DNA from: Sinorhizobium sp. RAC02
Lineage (GTDB): Bacteria > Pseudomonadota > Alphaproteobacteria > Rhizobiales > Rhizobiaceae
NCBI RefSeq assembly: GCF_001713395.1
Contig: NZ_CP016450.1
Span: 1,860,001-1,924,000, forward strand
Direction: 5' to 3'
Length of the DNA: 64,000 nt
Both the position numbers and the translations under genes were made by a program. Positions 18,201-25,938 of this stretch are shown one piece after another. Positions within the stretch are counted from its first letter, which is position 1. Each line of letters opens with the position of its first letter. The notes below the pieces were generated by a model. It was not told where the DNA came from. It worked only from the letters and a program-made list of their open reading frames with translations, and did no database searches.

Positions 18201-18564
18201 TCAGCGCCGCATCGACGGGGATAAGGTAGTTGACCCCGTTCATCTCCATCGCATGGCCGGAATAGTAGACCACCGCCATGTCCGCGTCAGCCGACTCGTC
18301 CTCAAACTCGCGCAACGCCTTCACCATGGCGGCGCGGTCGAGATCCAGCACCGTCTTGACGGAATCGAAACCCGCGGCCTCGAACGAGGCGCGCATCAGC
18401 TCCACATCGTTCGCAGGATTGTTGAGCTGGGCCGTCTCTTCGTATTTCTGATTGCCTATCAGCAGTGCAACACGTTTCGCCTCTGCGGCGTTCGCGTTAA
18501 ACACGATGACAGCAATCGAGACGAAGAGGACCGGCGCCCAGCGTCTCTGCATTTGCTTGAACAT
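15220..18564 (-). CDS. Exported caspase-like (peptidase C14) protein with duplicated Sel1 / peptidoglycan-binding modules
   Basis: A 1114-residue protein with five parts. Residues 1-29 are a signal peptide (MFKQMQRRWAPVLFVSIAVI..., cut near NANAAEA). Residues ~30-245 are a caspase-fold domain (LLIGNQKY) with the catalytic pair His104 (YYSGHAMEM) and Cys155 (ILDACRNNP). A linker of about 150 residues follows. Then come two tandem copies of one module, each with a TPR-like start (CYELAGEPNLRPGFLG / CFLLAGEPQSLPGFLG), six to seven Sel1 repeats (GWLYREGY, GWFYREGLG, DVGNGVKQDY, RLYDQGLGT) and a terminal peptidoglycan-binding-like segment (LLKERGYYSG / ILKDRGYYNG). The start is set by GGAGGGATGGGC. 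Its role is unknown; periplasmic protein-protein scaffolding or regulated proteolysis is possible. Confidence 0.9.
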   Translation of the reverse strand: MFKQMQRRWAPVLFVSIAVIVFNANAAEAKRVALLIGNQKYEETAQLNNPANDVELMRASFEAAGFDSVKTVLDLDRAAMVKALREFEDESADADMAVVYYSGHAMEMNGVNYLIPVDAALKSDRDVEDESVAIDRVQRSLEGAKKLKLFILDACRNNPFSQSMTRSIGTRAVTRGLARVEPESADTLIAFASKAGTVALDGEGMNSPFATALSKYLTEPGLDVRIALGKVRDEVVEATNREQEPFVYGSLGGAQIFLNIKEVNINISNSGNTQEVSPNGQSEAAADWQNIRDLADEDLINAFISKHGKDPVYKMLAEKKLASLQEATQNDGQDAAAIAWDALKESTDAAALQRFIERYPDSQHRSSAEQLIAALEPKKGLSVDLASKETAASRDCFLLAGEPQSLPGFLGVNFLKIDAKRALSACAQAVNENPSDGMLVNLLGRAQDADRNYVEARRNYEKAIELGNMYALTNLAWFSIYGTDGPVDVPKGLSMLERASTAGNSYGQASLGWLYREGYGGTRQDYNEAVKWYQQSANQGYANAMATMGWFYREGLGVSQDYVQSLTWYRKAADAGDANAMSSLGWAYQNGLGTAQNYAEAKVWYEKAANIGDSYSMASLAWLYDVGNGVKQDYVEARYWYEKAANSGSAYAMGNLSRLYDQGLGTPADAKEAVRWAAASVESGDPAKLKELKETPANFTVAFRKELQNLLKERGYYSGSSDGEFGAATLAAIDKLAAGRNDSSSLSSTTTTTTTDQSTLTLSGSDADQCYELAGEPNLRPGFLGKLFAQIDYGRAISVCEAALNANPSDNSIRNMVGRAHDAAKNFSKAREHYQKAADEGNLYALTNLAWYSIYGTDGAVDMAKGTRMFEQASNAGNPYAQASLGWLYREGYNGTRKDYDEAIKWYRKAAEQGYANAQATMGWFYREGLGTTRDYAASLDWYKKGAEGGDINAMSSVGYAYQSGLGVAVDYVEARNWYEKAAAQNDYYSMASIGWLYDVGNGVKQDYNEARDWYEKAANGGNTYAMGNLSRLYDQGLGTRANAKEAARWAAASVEGGDQGKLQELKGSAANFTPQFRKEFQQILKDRGYYNGPIDGDFGASTQNAIDRLAART

Positions 18565-18626
18565 GCCCATCCCTCCGGCATTATTGCCGAGAGTATTACG
18601 TATGGCCCGTGCTGTTTCAATGAGGA

Positions 18627-18655
18627 AGCGACCGGATTTTTTTGGCCCGGTCGCT
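18627..18655 (-). terminator. Hairpin downstream of iolY
   Basis: AGCGACCGG pairs with CCGGTCGCT around an AT-rich loop that itself contains a T run. It lies 7 bases past the iolY stop. The stem is strong but the usual terminal T tract is missing on both strands. Confidence 0.45.
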
Positions 18656-18661
18656 GGAAAC

Positions 18662-19783
18662 TCATTCGGCGGCGATTTCCACCCAGCGACCCTGCCGGAA
18701 AGATTCGGCCATGGCGTGCACGGACTGCTCGATGCGCAGGCCATGGTTGAAGTCGATGGAATGCGAAGCCATGCCGGCAATGGCGGCGATAAGCTCACGG
18801 CATTCTATGACCTTGAGATCGTTGAAGCCGAGGCCGTGGCCGGGCGCCGGGATGAAACGATCATAGGGCTTGTGGTGCGGCGCCGTCAGGATTGTGGAAA
18901 AGCCCTGCTCGGTGGCGCGGCCGTCCGTCGTATAGAGCTGGAATTCGTTCATGCGCTCCTGATCGTAGAGGATCGAGCCCTTCGAACCATAAATCTGCAG
19001 CGCGATGCGGCCCTTGCGGCCCCAGGCCGAACGGTTGGCCATCAGCACGCCGGAAATACCGCCGGGAAGGCGCATCAGGACGCTGGCGATATCGTGGTTT
19101 TCGACATCGCGGCGGCTGCCGTCCTTCAGCGGGCGGTCGGCATAGGGTTTGGCAAGCGACGCGATGACCGCCTCGACATGGCCGAACAGGCTCCACAGCA
19201 GCGACAGCGGATGCACGGCGAAATCGTCGAGTGCGCCGTAACCGGAGGTCGCTTCGCTCTTCCAGTAAAACAGCGCCTCCGGATCGGCCATGAAATCCTC
19301 GTCCATCTCGATGCGGACGTGATTGACCGTGCCGATGGCGCCTTCATCCAGCAGCGAGCGGATGTGCCGCATCACGGGGTTCTGGATGTAGTTATAGCCC
19401 ATGACCGCGATCTTGCCGGAGGACCGCTGCGCGGCGAGCATGCGCTCGGCATCGGCAAAGGCCGGCGCCATCGGCTTTTCGCACCAGACATGCTTGCCGG
19501 CTTCAAGCGCGGCGATGGCCATGTCGGCATGGAACTGGTTCGGCGTGGTGACGGAAATGACATCGACGTCAGGATCGGAGAGCAGGTCCCGCCAATTGGC
19601 CGTGGACTTGGCAAAACCGAACTCGCGGGCGCGGCTTGCCGCGAGATCCGCATTGGCTTCTGCGAGATGCACGAGGCGCGGGCGGTCGACATCGCCGAAG
19701 ACCGTGCTGACATTGTTCCAGGCGAGCGCATGGCACTTGCCCATATAGCCCGTGCCGATCAATCCGATTCCCAAGGCCTTCAT
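18662..19783 (-). CDS. iolY: Gfo/Idh/MocA oxidoreductase of the inositol locus (IolY-like)
   Basis: A 373-residue NAD(P)-dependent dehydrogenase. The Rossmann motif GLIGTGYMG (8-16) and the catalytic-lysine signature EKP (102-104) are clear, followed by the C-terminal alpha/beta substrate domain. The start MKALGIGL follows GGAGGAAATGTC. It is divergent from iolR and so matches the position of iolY in Sinorhizobium meliloti, where the locus reads iolY-iolRCDEB; there IolY has been tied to use of an inositol isomer (from memory). It probably oxidises an inositol isomer or a methylated or aminated derivative to 2-keto-inositol. The symbol rests on family and position, not on a direct comparison. 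Confidence 0.8.
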   Translation of the reverse strand: MKALGIGLIGTGYMGKCHALAWNNVSTVFGDVDRPRLVHLAEANADLAASRAREFGFAKSTANWRDLLSDPDVDVISVTTPNQFHADMAIAALEAGKHVWCEKPMAPAFADAERMLAAQRSSGKIAVMGYNYIQNPVMRHIRSLLDEGAIGTVNHVRIEMDEDFMADPEALFYWKSEATSGYGALDDFAVHPLSLLWSLFGHVEAVIASLAKPYADRPLKDGSRRDVENHDIASVLMRLPGGISGVLMANRSAWGRKGRIALQIYGSKGSILYDQERMNEFQLYTTDGRATEQGFSTILTAPHHKPYDRFIPAPGHGLGFNDLKVIECRELIAAIAGMASHSIDFNHGLRIEQSVHAMAESFRQGRWVEIAAE

Positions 19784-19930
19784 GACATTTCCTCCGCTGT
19801 GTCTCCGCGCAGTTCCAGACGCAAAACCGCTACGCAGTTTTGCTGGACTTGCTATATCTCGCCACAAGAGCGCTTCACATCATGCATAGCGGGAAAGATT
19901 TGGAACGAAAACTATCTTTTCTGGCAATAT

Positions 19931-19944
19931 GGAATATTTATTTC
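19931..19944. promoter_or_regulatory. Candidate IolR operator upstream of iolR
   Basis: GGAATATTTATTTC fits GGAA-N6-TTCC with one mismatch in the right half. It is 39 bases upstream of the iolR start in the iolY/iolR divergent region, so it could serve both genes. Confidence 0.5.
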
Positions 19945-19982
19945 ATTCGTAGCAGAATGGCCGCACGAGGAGGACTGGATCC

Positions 19983-20840
19983 ATGAACGACACCGAAGCG
20001 GCCCTGGCACGTGTACCGCGCGATTTCGACAGCCTGCGCAGCGTGATCATCGAGCGCAAGGCGACCATGCCGAAGCGACTGGCGCAGGTGGCGGCCTACG
20101 CGCTCTCCAACCCGGACGAGATGGCCTTCGGCACCGCGGCAAGCATCGCAATGGCGGCGGATGTGCAGCCCTCCACCCTCGTGCGGCTGGCCCATCACCT
20201 TGGCTATGAAGGCTTTTCAGACCTCCAAAATGTTTTTCGCGCCCGGCTGCGCGACCGCACATTGTCTTACGAAGAGCGCCTTCTCACCCTGGAAGCGGGA
20301 CCGGCCGTCAACACTGATACGGAACTTCTCTCCGGCTTCCTGACGGCGGCAAGCCAGTCCGTTGCGCGGCTCGCCAGCACCATCGACGGCGAGACCTTTT
20401 CGAAATCCGTCGATCTGCTCGCCCGCGCGGAAACCATCTATCTCGTGGCCAAGCGCCGCTCCTATCCGCTGACCGCCCATATCGCCTACGCCTTCGGCAA
20501 GCTCGCCATCCGCCACCAGATCATCGCCTCGCCGAACGGCATCGATCCCGAAATGACGCAGTTTGCGACAAACAAGGATGCAGTCATCGCGGCGAGCTTT
20601 GCGCCCTACGCCGCCGAAAGCCTGACTCAGGCGCAGGAATTGGCGGCGCGCGGCGTGCCGATCGTCGCCATCACCGACTCGGTTTTCTCGCCACTCGCCG
20701 CCTCCGCGACATACTGGTTCGAAGTCTCCGAAGCCGATTATGCCGGATTCCGCTCGCTCTCCGCGTCCATGGCGCTTGCGATGGCGCTGCCCGTTGCGAT
20801 TGCCGAAAAGCGCCGCAGCCTGCGGCGCTCAACCAAATGA
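19983..20840 (+). CDS. iolR: RpiR-family repressor of inositol catabolism
   Basis: A 285-residue regulator with the RpiR layout: N-terminal HTH_6 domain (about 10-90; SIAMAADVQPSTLVRLAHHL is the helix-turn-helix) and a C-terminal SIS sugar-phosphate-binding domain (about 125-265; VAKRRSYPLTAHIAYAFGKL and PIVAITDSVFSPLA). In S. meliloti the homologous IolR is an RpiR-type repressor of inositol genes; the inducer is thought to be a late phosphorylated intermediate. GAGGAGGACTGGATCC precedes the ATG. It is the first gene of the forward cluster and is separated from iolC by 120 bases holding two operator-like palindromes. Confidence 0.92.
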   Translation: MNDTEAALARVPRDFDSLRSVIIERKATMPKRLAQVAAYALSNPDEMAFGTAASIAMAADVQPSTLVRLAHHLGYEGFSDLQNVFRARLRDRTLSYEERLLTLEAGPAVNTDTELLSGFLTAASQSVARLASTIDGETFSKSVDLLARAETIYLVAKRRSYPLTAHIAYAFGKLAIRHQIIASPNGIDPEMTQFATNKDAVIAASFAPYAAESLTQAQELAARGVPIVAITDSVFSPLAASATYWFEVSEADYAGFRSLSASMALAMALPVAIAEKRRSLRRSTK

Positions 20841-20859
20841 AATGCTGCGGAATAGAAAC

Positions 20860-20873
20860 GGAATGAATATTCC
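20860..20873. promoter_or_regulatory. IolR operator, perfect GGAA-N6-TTCC
   Basis: GGAATGAATATTCC, a perfect match to the GGAA-N6-TTCC pattern I recall for rhizobial IolR, about 100 bases upstream of the iolC start. Confidence 0.7.
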
Positions 20874-20889
20874 GAATTGACAGAATAAT

Positions 20890-20903
20890 GGAATTCATGT
20901 TTC
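20890..20903. promoter_or_regulatory. Second IolR-like operator before iolC
   Basis: GGAATTCATGTTTC, one mismatch from GGAA-N6-TTCC, exactly 30 bases (about three helical turns) downstream of the perfect site. Confidence 0.5.
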
Positions 20904-20960
20904 ATTTTCTCGACGTACCGCCGCAGTGAGATGGCGGCGCCGCAAGACCGGGAGGAAGAC

Positions 20961-22883
20961 ATGCCGCACACGGAACAAGACAGGACGCTCGACGTCATCA
21001 CGATCGGCCGCTCGTCCGTCGACCTCTACGGCCAGCAGCTCGGCACGCGGCTCGAAGACACCGCTTCCTTCGCCAAATCCGTCGGTGGCTGCCCGGCCAA
21101 CATCGCGATCGGCACCGCCCGCCTCGGCCTGAAGTCGGCGCTCATCACCCGCGTCGGCGACGAGCAGATGGGCCGTTTCATCCGCGAACAATCCGCCCGC
21201 GAAGGTGTCAATGTCGAGGGCATCAAGACCGACAAGGATCGACTGACGGCGCTTGTGCTGCTCGCCATTGAATCCGAAGGCGTCTCGCCGATGATCTTCG
21301 TGCGCACCGACTGTGCCGACATGGCGCTCGACGAGGGCGACGTGGACGAGGCCTTCGTGCGCTCCTCCCGCGCCGTGCTCGTTTCCGGCACGCATTTTTC
21401 GCGACCCAACACCGAGGCCGCGCAGCGCAAGGCCATCCGCATCGCCAAGGAAAACGGCGGCAAGGTCATCTTCGACATCGACTACCGCCCGAACCTCTGG
21501 GGCCTCGCCGGCCATGCCGAGGGTTTCGAGCGTTATGTGAAATCCGACCGCGTCTCCGCCATCATGAAATCCGTCCTGCCGGATTGCGATCTCATCGTCG
21601 GCACCGAAGAGGAGATCATGATCGCGTCCGGCGCCGATGACGTGCTTTCCTCGCTGAAGGCCATCCGCGCCCTCTCCTCCGCCACTATCGTGCTGAAGCG
21701 CGGCGCCATGGGCTGCATCGTCTATGACGGCCCGATCTCCGACAATCTGGAAGACGGCATTATCGGCCAGGGCTTCCCGATCGAGGTCTATAATGTGCTG
21801 GGTGCCGGCGATGCCTTCATGTCGGGCCTCCTGCGAGGCTGGCTGCGGGGCGAGGATCATGCGACCTCGGCCACCTGGGCCAATGCCTGCGGCGCCTTCG
21901 CCGTCTCCCGCCTGCTCTGCTCGCCGGAATATCCGAGCTGGGACGAGCTGGAGTTCTTCCTGAAGAACGGCAGCAAGCACCGCGCGCTGCGCAAGGACGA
22001 GGCGATCAACCACATCCATTGGGCGACCAACCGCAAGCAGGCCGACATTCCGCTTCTGATGGCACTCGCCTGCGACCACCGCATGCAGCTCGTCGACGTT
22101 GCCGACGAACTCAAGGTGCCGCAGGAAAAGATTTCCGAGTTCAAGCGCCTGACCGTGAAGGCCGCCGCCCGTGTCGCCGATGGCCGGCCGGGCTACGGCA
22201 TGCTGATCGACGAGCGTTTCGGCCGCGACGCCTTCTTCGATGCTGCCGACCAGAATTTCTCCTGGCTCGGCCGCCCGGTCGAACTACCGGGCTCCAAGCC
22301 ACTGCGCTTCGAGTTCAGCCAGGACATCGGCTCGCAGCTGGTGGAATGGCCGCTCGACCATTGCATCAAGTGCCTGTGCTTCTATCATCCGGACGATCCG
22401 GCAGCGCTCAAGAAGGAGCAGCAGGAAAAGCTGCGCACCCTGTTTGAGGCGGCACGCCGGGTTGGCCGTGAACTGCTGGTCGAGATCATTGCCGGCAAGA
22501 ACGGGCCGCTCAAGGATGATACGGTCTCGACGGCACTTCAGGAACTCTACGATCTCGGTATCAAGCCGGACTGGTGGAAGCTGGAGCCGCAGGCATCGAG
22601 CGGGGCATGGGAAAACATCGAGGCGGTGATCGCCAAAAATGACGCCTATTGCCGTGGTATCGTGCTGCTCGGCCTGGAGGCGCCGACGGAGGAACTGGTC
22701 AAGGCATTCGAGGCAACCAAGGTCGCACCGGCCGTCAAAGGCTTTGCCGTCGGCCGCACGATCTTTGTCGATGCCGCCCGCGCCTGGATGGCCGGCAAGA
22801 TGGACGACGAGGCAGCGATATCGGACATGGCCGGCCGCTTCCGCGAAATGACCGACGCCTGGCTGCACACGCGCGGTCTTTAA
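20961..22883 (+). CDS. iolC: 5-dehydro-2-deoxygluconokinase fused to DUF2090
   Basis: A 640-residue fusion. Residues 1-325 are a PfkB sugar kinase that phosphorylates 2-deoxy-5-keto-D-gluconate at C6. It shows the GRSSVDLYG start, GGCPANIA substrate motif and the signature GAGDAFMSG with catalytic Asp284. Residues ~335-640 are a DUF2090 TIM-barrel domain, which resembles class I aldolases (ALACDHRMQL and AVIAKNDAYCRGIVLLGLEA). That likeness suggests it might perform or aid the following aldolase step, as iolJ is not seen here. The start MPHTEQDR follows GGGAGGAAGAC; a start ten codons upstream has no ribosome site. It is the first structural gene of the operon. Confidence 0.95.
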   Translation: MPHTEQDRTLDVITIGRSSVDLYGQQLGTRLEDTASFAKSVGGCPANIAIGTARLGLKSALITRVGDEQMGRFIREQSAREGVNVEGIKTDKDRLTALVLLAIESEGVSPMIFVRTDCADMALDEGDVDEAFVRSSRAVLVSGTHFSRPNTEAAQRKAIRIAKENGGKVIFDIDYRPNLWGLAGHAEGFERYVKSDRVSAIMKSVLPDCDLIVGTEEEIMIASGADDVLSSLKAIRALSSATIVLKRGAMGCIVYDGPISDNLEDGIIGQGFPIEVYNVLGAGDAFMSGLLRGWLRGEDHATSATWANACGAFAVSRLLCSPEYPSWDELEFFLKNGSKHRALRKDEAINHIHWATNRKQADIPLLMALACDHRMQLVDVADELKVPQEKISEFKRLTVKAAARVADGRPGYGMLIDERFGRDAFFDAADQNFSWLGRPVELPGSKPLRFEFSQDIGSQLVEWPLDHCIKCLCFYHPDDPAALKKEQQEKLRTLFEAARRVGRELLVEIIAGKNGPLKDDTVSTALQELYDLGIKPDWWKLEPQASSGAWENIEAVIAKNDAYCRGIVLLGLEAPTEELVKAFEATKVAPAVKGFAVGRTIFVDAARAWMAGKMDDEAAISDMAGRFREMTDAWLHTRGL

Positions 22884-22957
22884 AGCAATCCCAGGAAACG
22901 AGTGGGCGGTTTTCCGCCCGGGATCGCGACAAATGAAGAGAATTTGGGAGGAATACC

Positions 22958-24808
22958 ATGGGCAAGACGATCCGGCTGACGATGGCGCAGGCCGTCACGC
23001 ATTTCCTGAAGGCACAGATGACGGTCGTCGACGGCAAGAAACAGCCGATCTTCGCCGGCGTCTGGGGTATTTTCGGCCACGGCAACGTCGCGGGCATGGG
23101 GGAAGCGCTTTACCAGGTGCGCAATGACCTGCCGACGCTGCGCGCGCATAACGAACAGGGCATGGCGCATGCCGCCGTCGCCTTCGCCAAGGCGAGCTTT
23201 CGCCAGCGCTTCATGGCTTGCACGACCTCGATCGGCCCCGGCGCGCTGAACATGATCACCGCTGCCGGCGTCGCGCATGTCAACCGCCTGCCCGTCCTCT
23301 TCCTGCCCGGCGACGTCTTTGCCAACCGCATTCCCGATCCGGTCCTCCAGCAGATCGAGAACTTTGGCGATGGCACCGTCTCGGTGAACGACGCCTTCCG
23401 CTGCGTGTCGCGCTATTTCGATCGCATCACCCGGCCAGAACAGATCATCCCCGCCCTGAAGCGCACCATGCAGATACTGACCGATCCGGTCGATTGCGGC
23501 CCGGTGACGCTGTCGCTTTGCCAGGACGTGCAGGCCGAAGCCTACGACTACCCGGCAAGCCTGTTCGAGGAGAAGGTCTGGACGCATCGCCGTCCGCGGC
23601 CGGACACGGACGAGCTTGCGGCGGCCATCGCGACATTGCGCAAGGCGGAAAAGCCGCTGATCATCGCCGGCGGCGGCGTGCTCTATTCGCAGGCGACGGC
23701 GGAACTCAAGGCCTTTGCCGGCATGCATGGCATTCCGGTCGCCGTCACCCAGGCCGGCAAGTCGGCGCTGCCGGATGATCACCCGCTCTGCATGGGCTCG
23801 GTCGGTGTCACCGGCACCTCGGCGGCCAATGCCTTTGCGGAGGAAGCGGACGTCATCCTCGCCGTCGGCACCCGCATGCAGGATTTCACCACCGGCTCCT
23901 GGGCGCTGTTCAAGAACGATGGCGTCAAGATGATCGGCCTCAACACCGTGGCCTTCGACGCCGCGAAGCGCGACAGCCAGCCGCTCGTCGCCGATGCGCG
24001 CGAGGGCTTGACGCTGCTGTCCGAAGCGCTCGGCGGCTGGAAGGCGCCCGCTTCGTTTACGGAATCTGCAAAGCCCCGCAAGGAAGCCTGGATGGCTGCC
24101 GCCAACCGTGCAACCGCTCCGACCAATGCGGACCTGCCCTCCGATGCGCAGGTCATCGGCGCCGTGCAGCGCACGATCGGCGGTGAGAATTCGGTGATGG
24201 TCTGCGCCGCCGGCGGTCTGCCGGGTGAACTGCACAAGCTATGGCAGGCCCACAAGCCGGGCGGCTACCACATGGAGTACGGCTTTTCCTGCATGGGCTA
24301 CGAGATTGCCGGCGGCCTTGGCGTGAAGCTGGCACGGCCGGAGGCGGATGTCGTCGTCATGGTCGGTGACGGCTCCTACATGATGATGAACTCCGAGCTC
24401 TCGACTTCGATCATGCTTGGCCAGAAGCTGACGATCGTCGTGCTGGATAACCGTGGCTACGGTTGCATCAACCGCCTGCAGATGGGCACCGGCGGCGCGA
24501 ACTTCAACAACCTGCTCAAGGACTCGATGATCGAGATGATGCCGGATATCGACTTCCGGGCGCATGCCGAAAGCATGGGCGCGGTCGCCGTGAAGGTCTC
24601 TTCGATTGCCGATCTCGAAACGGCCATTCAGAACAGCAAGGGCAATGACCGCACGTCGGTGATCGTCATCGACACCGACCCGCTGATCACCACCAAGGAG
24701 GGAGGCCATTGGTGGGATGTGGCGGTGCCGGAAGTGAGCCCGCGTGACGAGGTCAACAAGGCGCGCGAAGCCTATGTGAAGGCGCTTGAGGCCCAGCGGA
24801 TCGGTTAG
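22958..24808 (+). CDS. iolD: 3D-(3,5/4)-trihydroxycyclohexane-1,2-dione acylhydrolase (ring-opening)
   Basis: A 616-residue thiamine-diphosphate enzyme that hydrolyses the diketone ring to 5-deoxy-D-glucuronate. It has the three-domain ThDP fold. The cofactor-activating glutamate is Glu66 in HNEQGMAHAA, the middle domain is around 215-350, and the ThDP/Mg motif begins GDGSYMMMNSE near residue 468 with the closing asparagine in LDNRGYGCIN. GGGAGGAATACC precedes the ATG, 74 bases after the iolC stop. It belongs to the iolCDEB transcript. Confidence 0.97.
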   Translation: MGKTIRLTMAQAVTHFLKAQMTVVDGKKQPIFAGVWGIFGHGNVAGMGEALYQVRNDLPTLRAHNEQGMAHAAVAFAKASFRQRFMACTTSIGPGALNMITAAGVAHVNRLPVLFLPGDVFANRIPDPVLQQIENFGDGTVSVNDAFRCVSRYFDRITRPEQIIPALKRTMQILTDPVDCGPVTLSLCQDVQAEAYDYPASLFEEKVWTHRRPRPDTDELAAAIATLRKAEKPLIIAGGGVLYSQATAELKAFAGMHGIPVAVTQAGKSALPDDHPLCMGSVGVTGTSAANAFAEEADVILAVGTRMQDFTTGSWALFKNDGVKMIGLNTVAFDAAKRDSQPLVADAREGLTLLSEALGGWKAPASFTESAKPRKEAWMAAANRATAPTNADLPSDAQVIGAVQRTIGGENSVMVCAAGGLPGELHKLWQAHKPGGYHMEYGFSCMGYEIAGGLGVKLARPEADVVVMVGDGSYMMMNSELSTSIMLGQKLTIVVLDNRGYGCINRLQMGTGGANFNNLLKDSMIEMMPDIDFRAHAESMGAVAVKVSSIADLETAIQNSKGNDRTSVIVIDTDPLITTKEGGHWWDVAVPEVSPRDEVNKAREAYVKALEAQRIG

Positions 24809-24833
24809 GATAGATAACGCCCTTCTACTCCCC

Positions 24834-24924
24834 TCCGTCATCCTCGGGCTTGACCCGAGGATCCATGCCACAGGCAGGGCGGTGCGGATGCGTGGATCCT
24901 CGGGTCAAGCCCGAGGATGACGGA
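24834..24924. repeat. Large palindromic intergenic element between iolD and iolE
   Basis: Two 35-base arms (24834-24868 and 24890-24924) are inverted copies with one visible mismatch, built on CCTCGGGCTTGACCCGAGG, itself a palindrome. A related copy is at 43785-43868. It resembles the REP/RIME-type elements of Rhizobiaceae. In the iol mRNA it would form a long hairpin between iolD and iolE. Confidence 0.85.
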
Positions 24925-24985
24925 AGAGAGGGAAGAGACAATGACAATGCAAGGGAGGCCGTTGCCTCCCGCCAAGGAGACGATA

Positions 24986-25903
24986 ATGAAAGCCAAACTC
25001 GGCATGTCGCCCATCGCCTGGTGGAACGACGATCTTCCGGAACTCAGCGACGACGTATCCCTCGATGAATGCCTGCGCCAGTCGCGCGGCGCCGGTTTTA
25101 CCGGCATGGAAAAGGGCCGTCGCTTCCCGGAAGATCCCGCGGTGATGCTGCCCATCCTGCGCGCCGCCGACGTGACGCTGTGCGGCGGCTGGTTTTCCGG
25201 CACGCTGGTCGACGAGGAACTCGCCGCCAACAAGGACCGCATCGCGCCGATGATCGAGCTGTTCAAGGCGGTCAACGCGCCCTGCATCGTCTATGGCGAA
25301 GTCGGCCGCTCCATCCAGGGCGACCGCTCCAAGCCGCTCGCCACCAAACCGCGCCTGTCTGACGATGAGATGAAGGCCTATGGCCGCAAGCTCACGCAGT
25401 TCGGCGAATGGTGCGCCGAACAGGGCATGCCGCTGTCCTATCACCACCACATGGCCGCCGTCGTCGAGACCGAGCCGGAACTCGACGCCTTCATGCGCAA
25501 TTCCGGCGAAGGCATTCCGCTCTTGCTCGATGCCGGGCACCTCGCCTTTGCCGGCGGCGATGTCCTGCGCGCCATCGACAACCATCACGCCCGCATCAAC
25601 CACGTCCATGTCAAGGACATCCGCCAGTCGGTGGTCGATGGGCTCGATCGCAGCAGGCAGTCGTTCCTCGACGCGGTGGCGCTTGGCGCCTTCACTGTGC
25701 CGGGCGATGGCTCGCTCGATTTCGGCGCCATCGTGAAGCGCTTCGCGGATTATGGTTATGAAGGCTGGTTCGTCGTCGAGGCCGAACAGGACCCGCGTGA
25801 AGCGCCCCCGCAGAAGATGGCCGAAGTCGGCTATGCGGAACTGATGCGCGTCATGACCGCCGCGGGTTATACCGTGGAGACGGAAGGTTTTCCGAAAGGA
25901 TAA
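24986..25903 (+). CDS. iolE: Myo-inosose-2 dehydratase
   Basis: A 305-residue TIM-barrel protein of the xylose-isomerase-like family that dehydrates 2-keto-myo-inositol to the diketone used by IolD, with a divalent metal. Visible active-site motifs are SYHHHMAAVVET, LLLDAGHLAFAGGD, NHVHVKDIR and FVVEAEQDPR, supplying the Glu/Asp/His metal ligands. The start MKAKLGMSPIAWWNDD follows AAGGAGACGATA; the reading frame extends 23 codons upstream without a ribosome site. It is preceded by the palindromic repeat. Confidence 0.96.
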   Translation: MKAKLGMSPIAWWNDDLPELSDDVSLDECLRQSRGAGFTGMEKGRRFPEDPAVMLPILRAADVTLCGGWFSGTLVDEELAANKDRIAPMIELFKAVNAPCIVYGEVGRSIQGDRSKPLATKPRLSDDEMKAYGRKLTQFGEWCAEQGMPLSYHHHMAAVVETEPELDAFMRNSGEGIPLLLDAGHLAFAGGDVLRAIDNHHARINHVHVKDIRQSVVDGLDRSRQSFLDAVALGAFTVPGDGSLDFGAIVKRFADYGYEGWFVVEAEQDPREAPPQKMAEVGYAELMRVMTAAGYTVETEGFPKG

Positions 25904-25938
25904 GCCTCAACCGCATGCCGAATGAAAGGACCAAGCCC

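Noticed and set aside
15196..18750. A 1184-codon open frame on the forward strand
   Set aside because: It is the exact antisense of the caspase/Sel1 gene, has no family motifs, lacks a ribosome site and reflects GC-rich codon bias.
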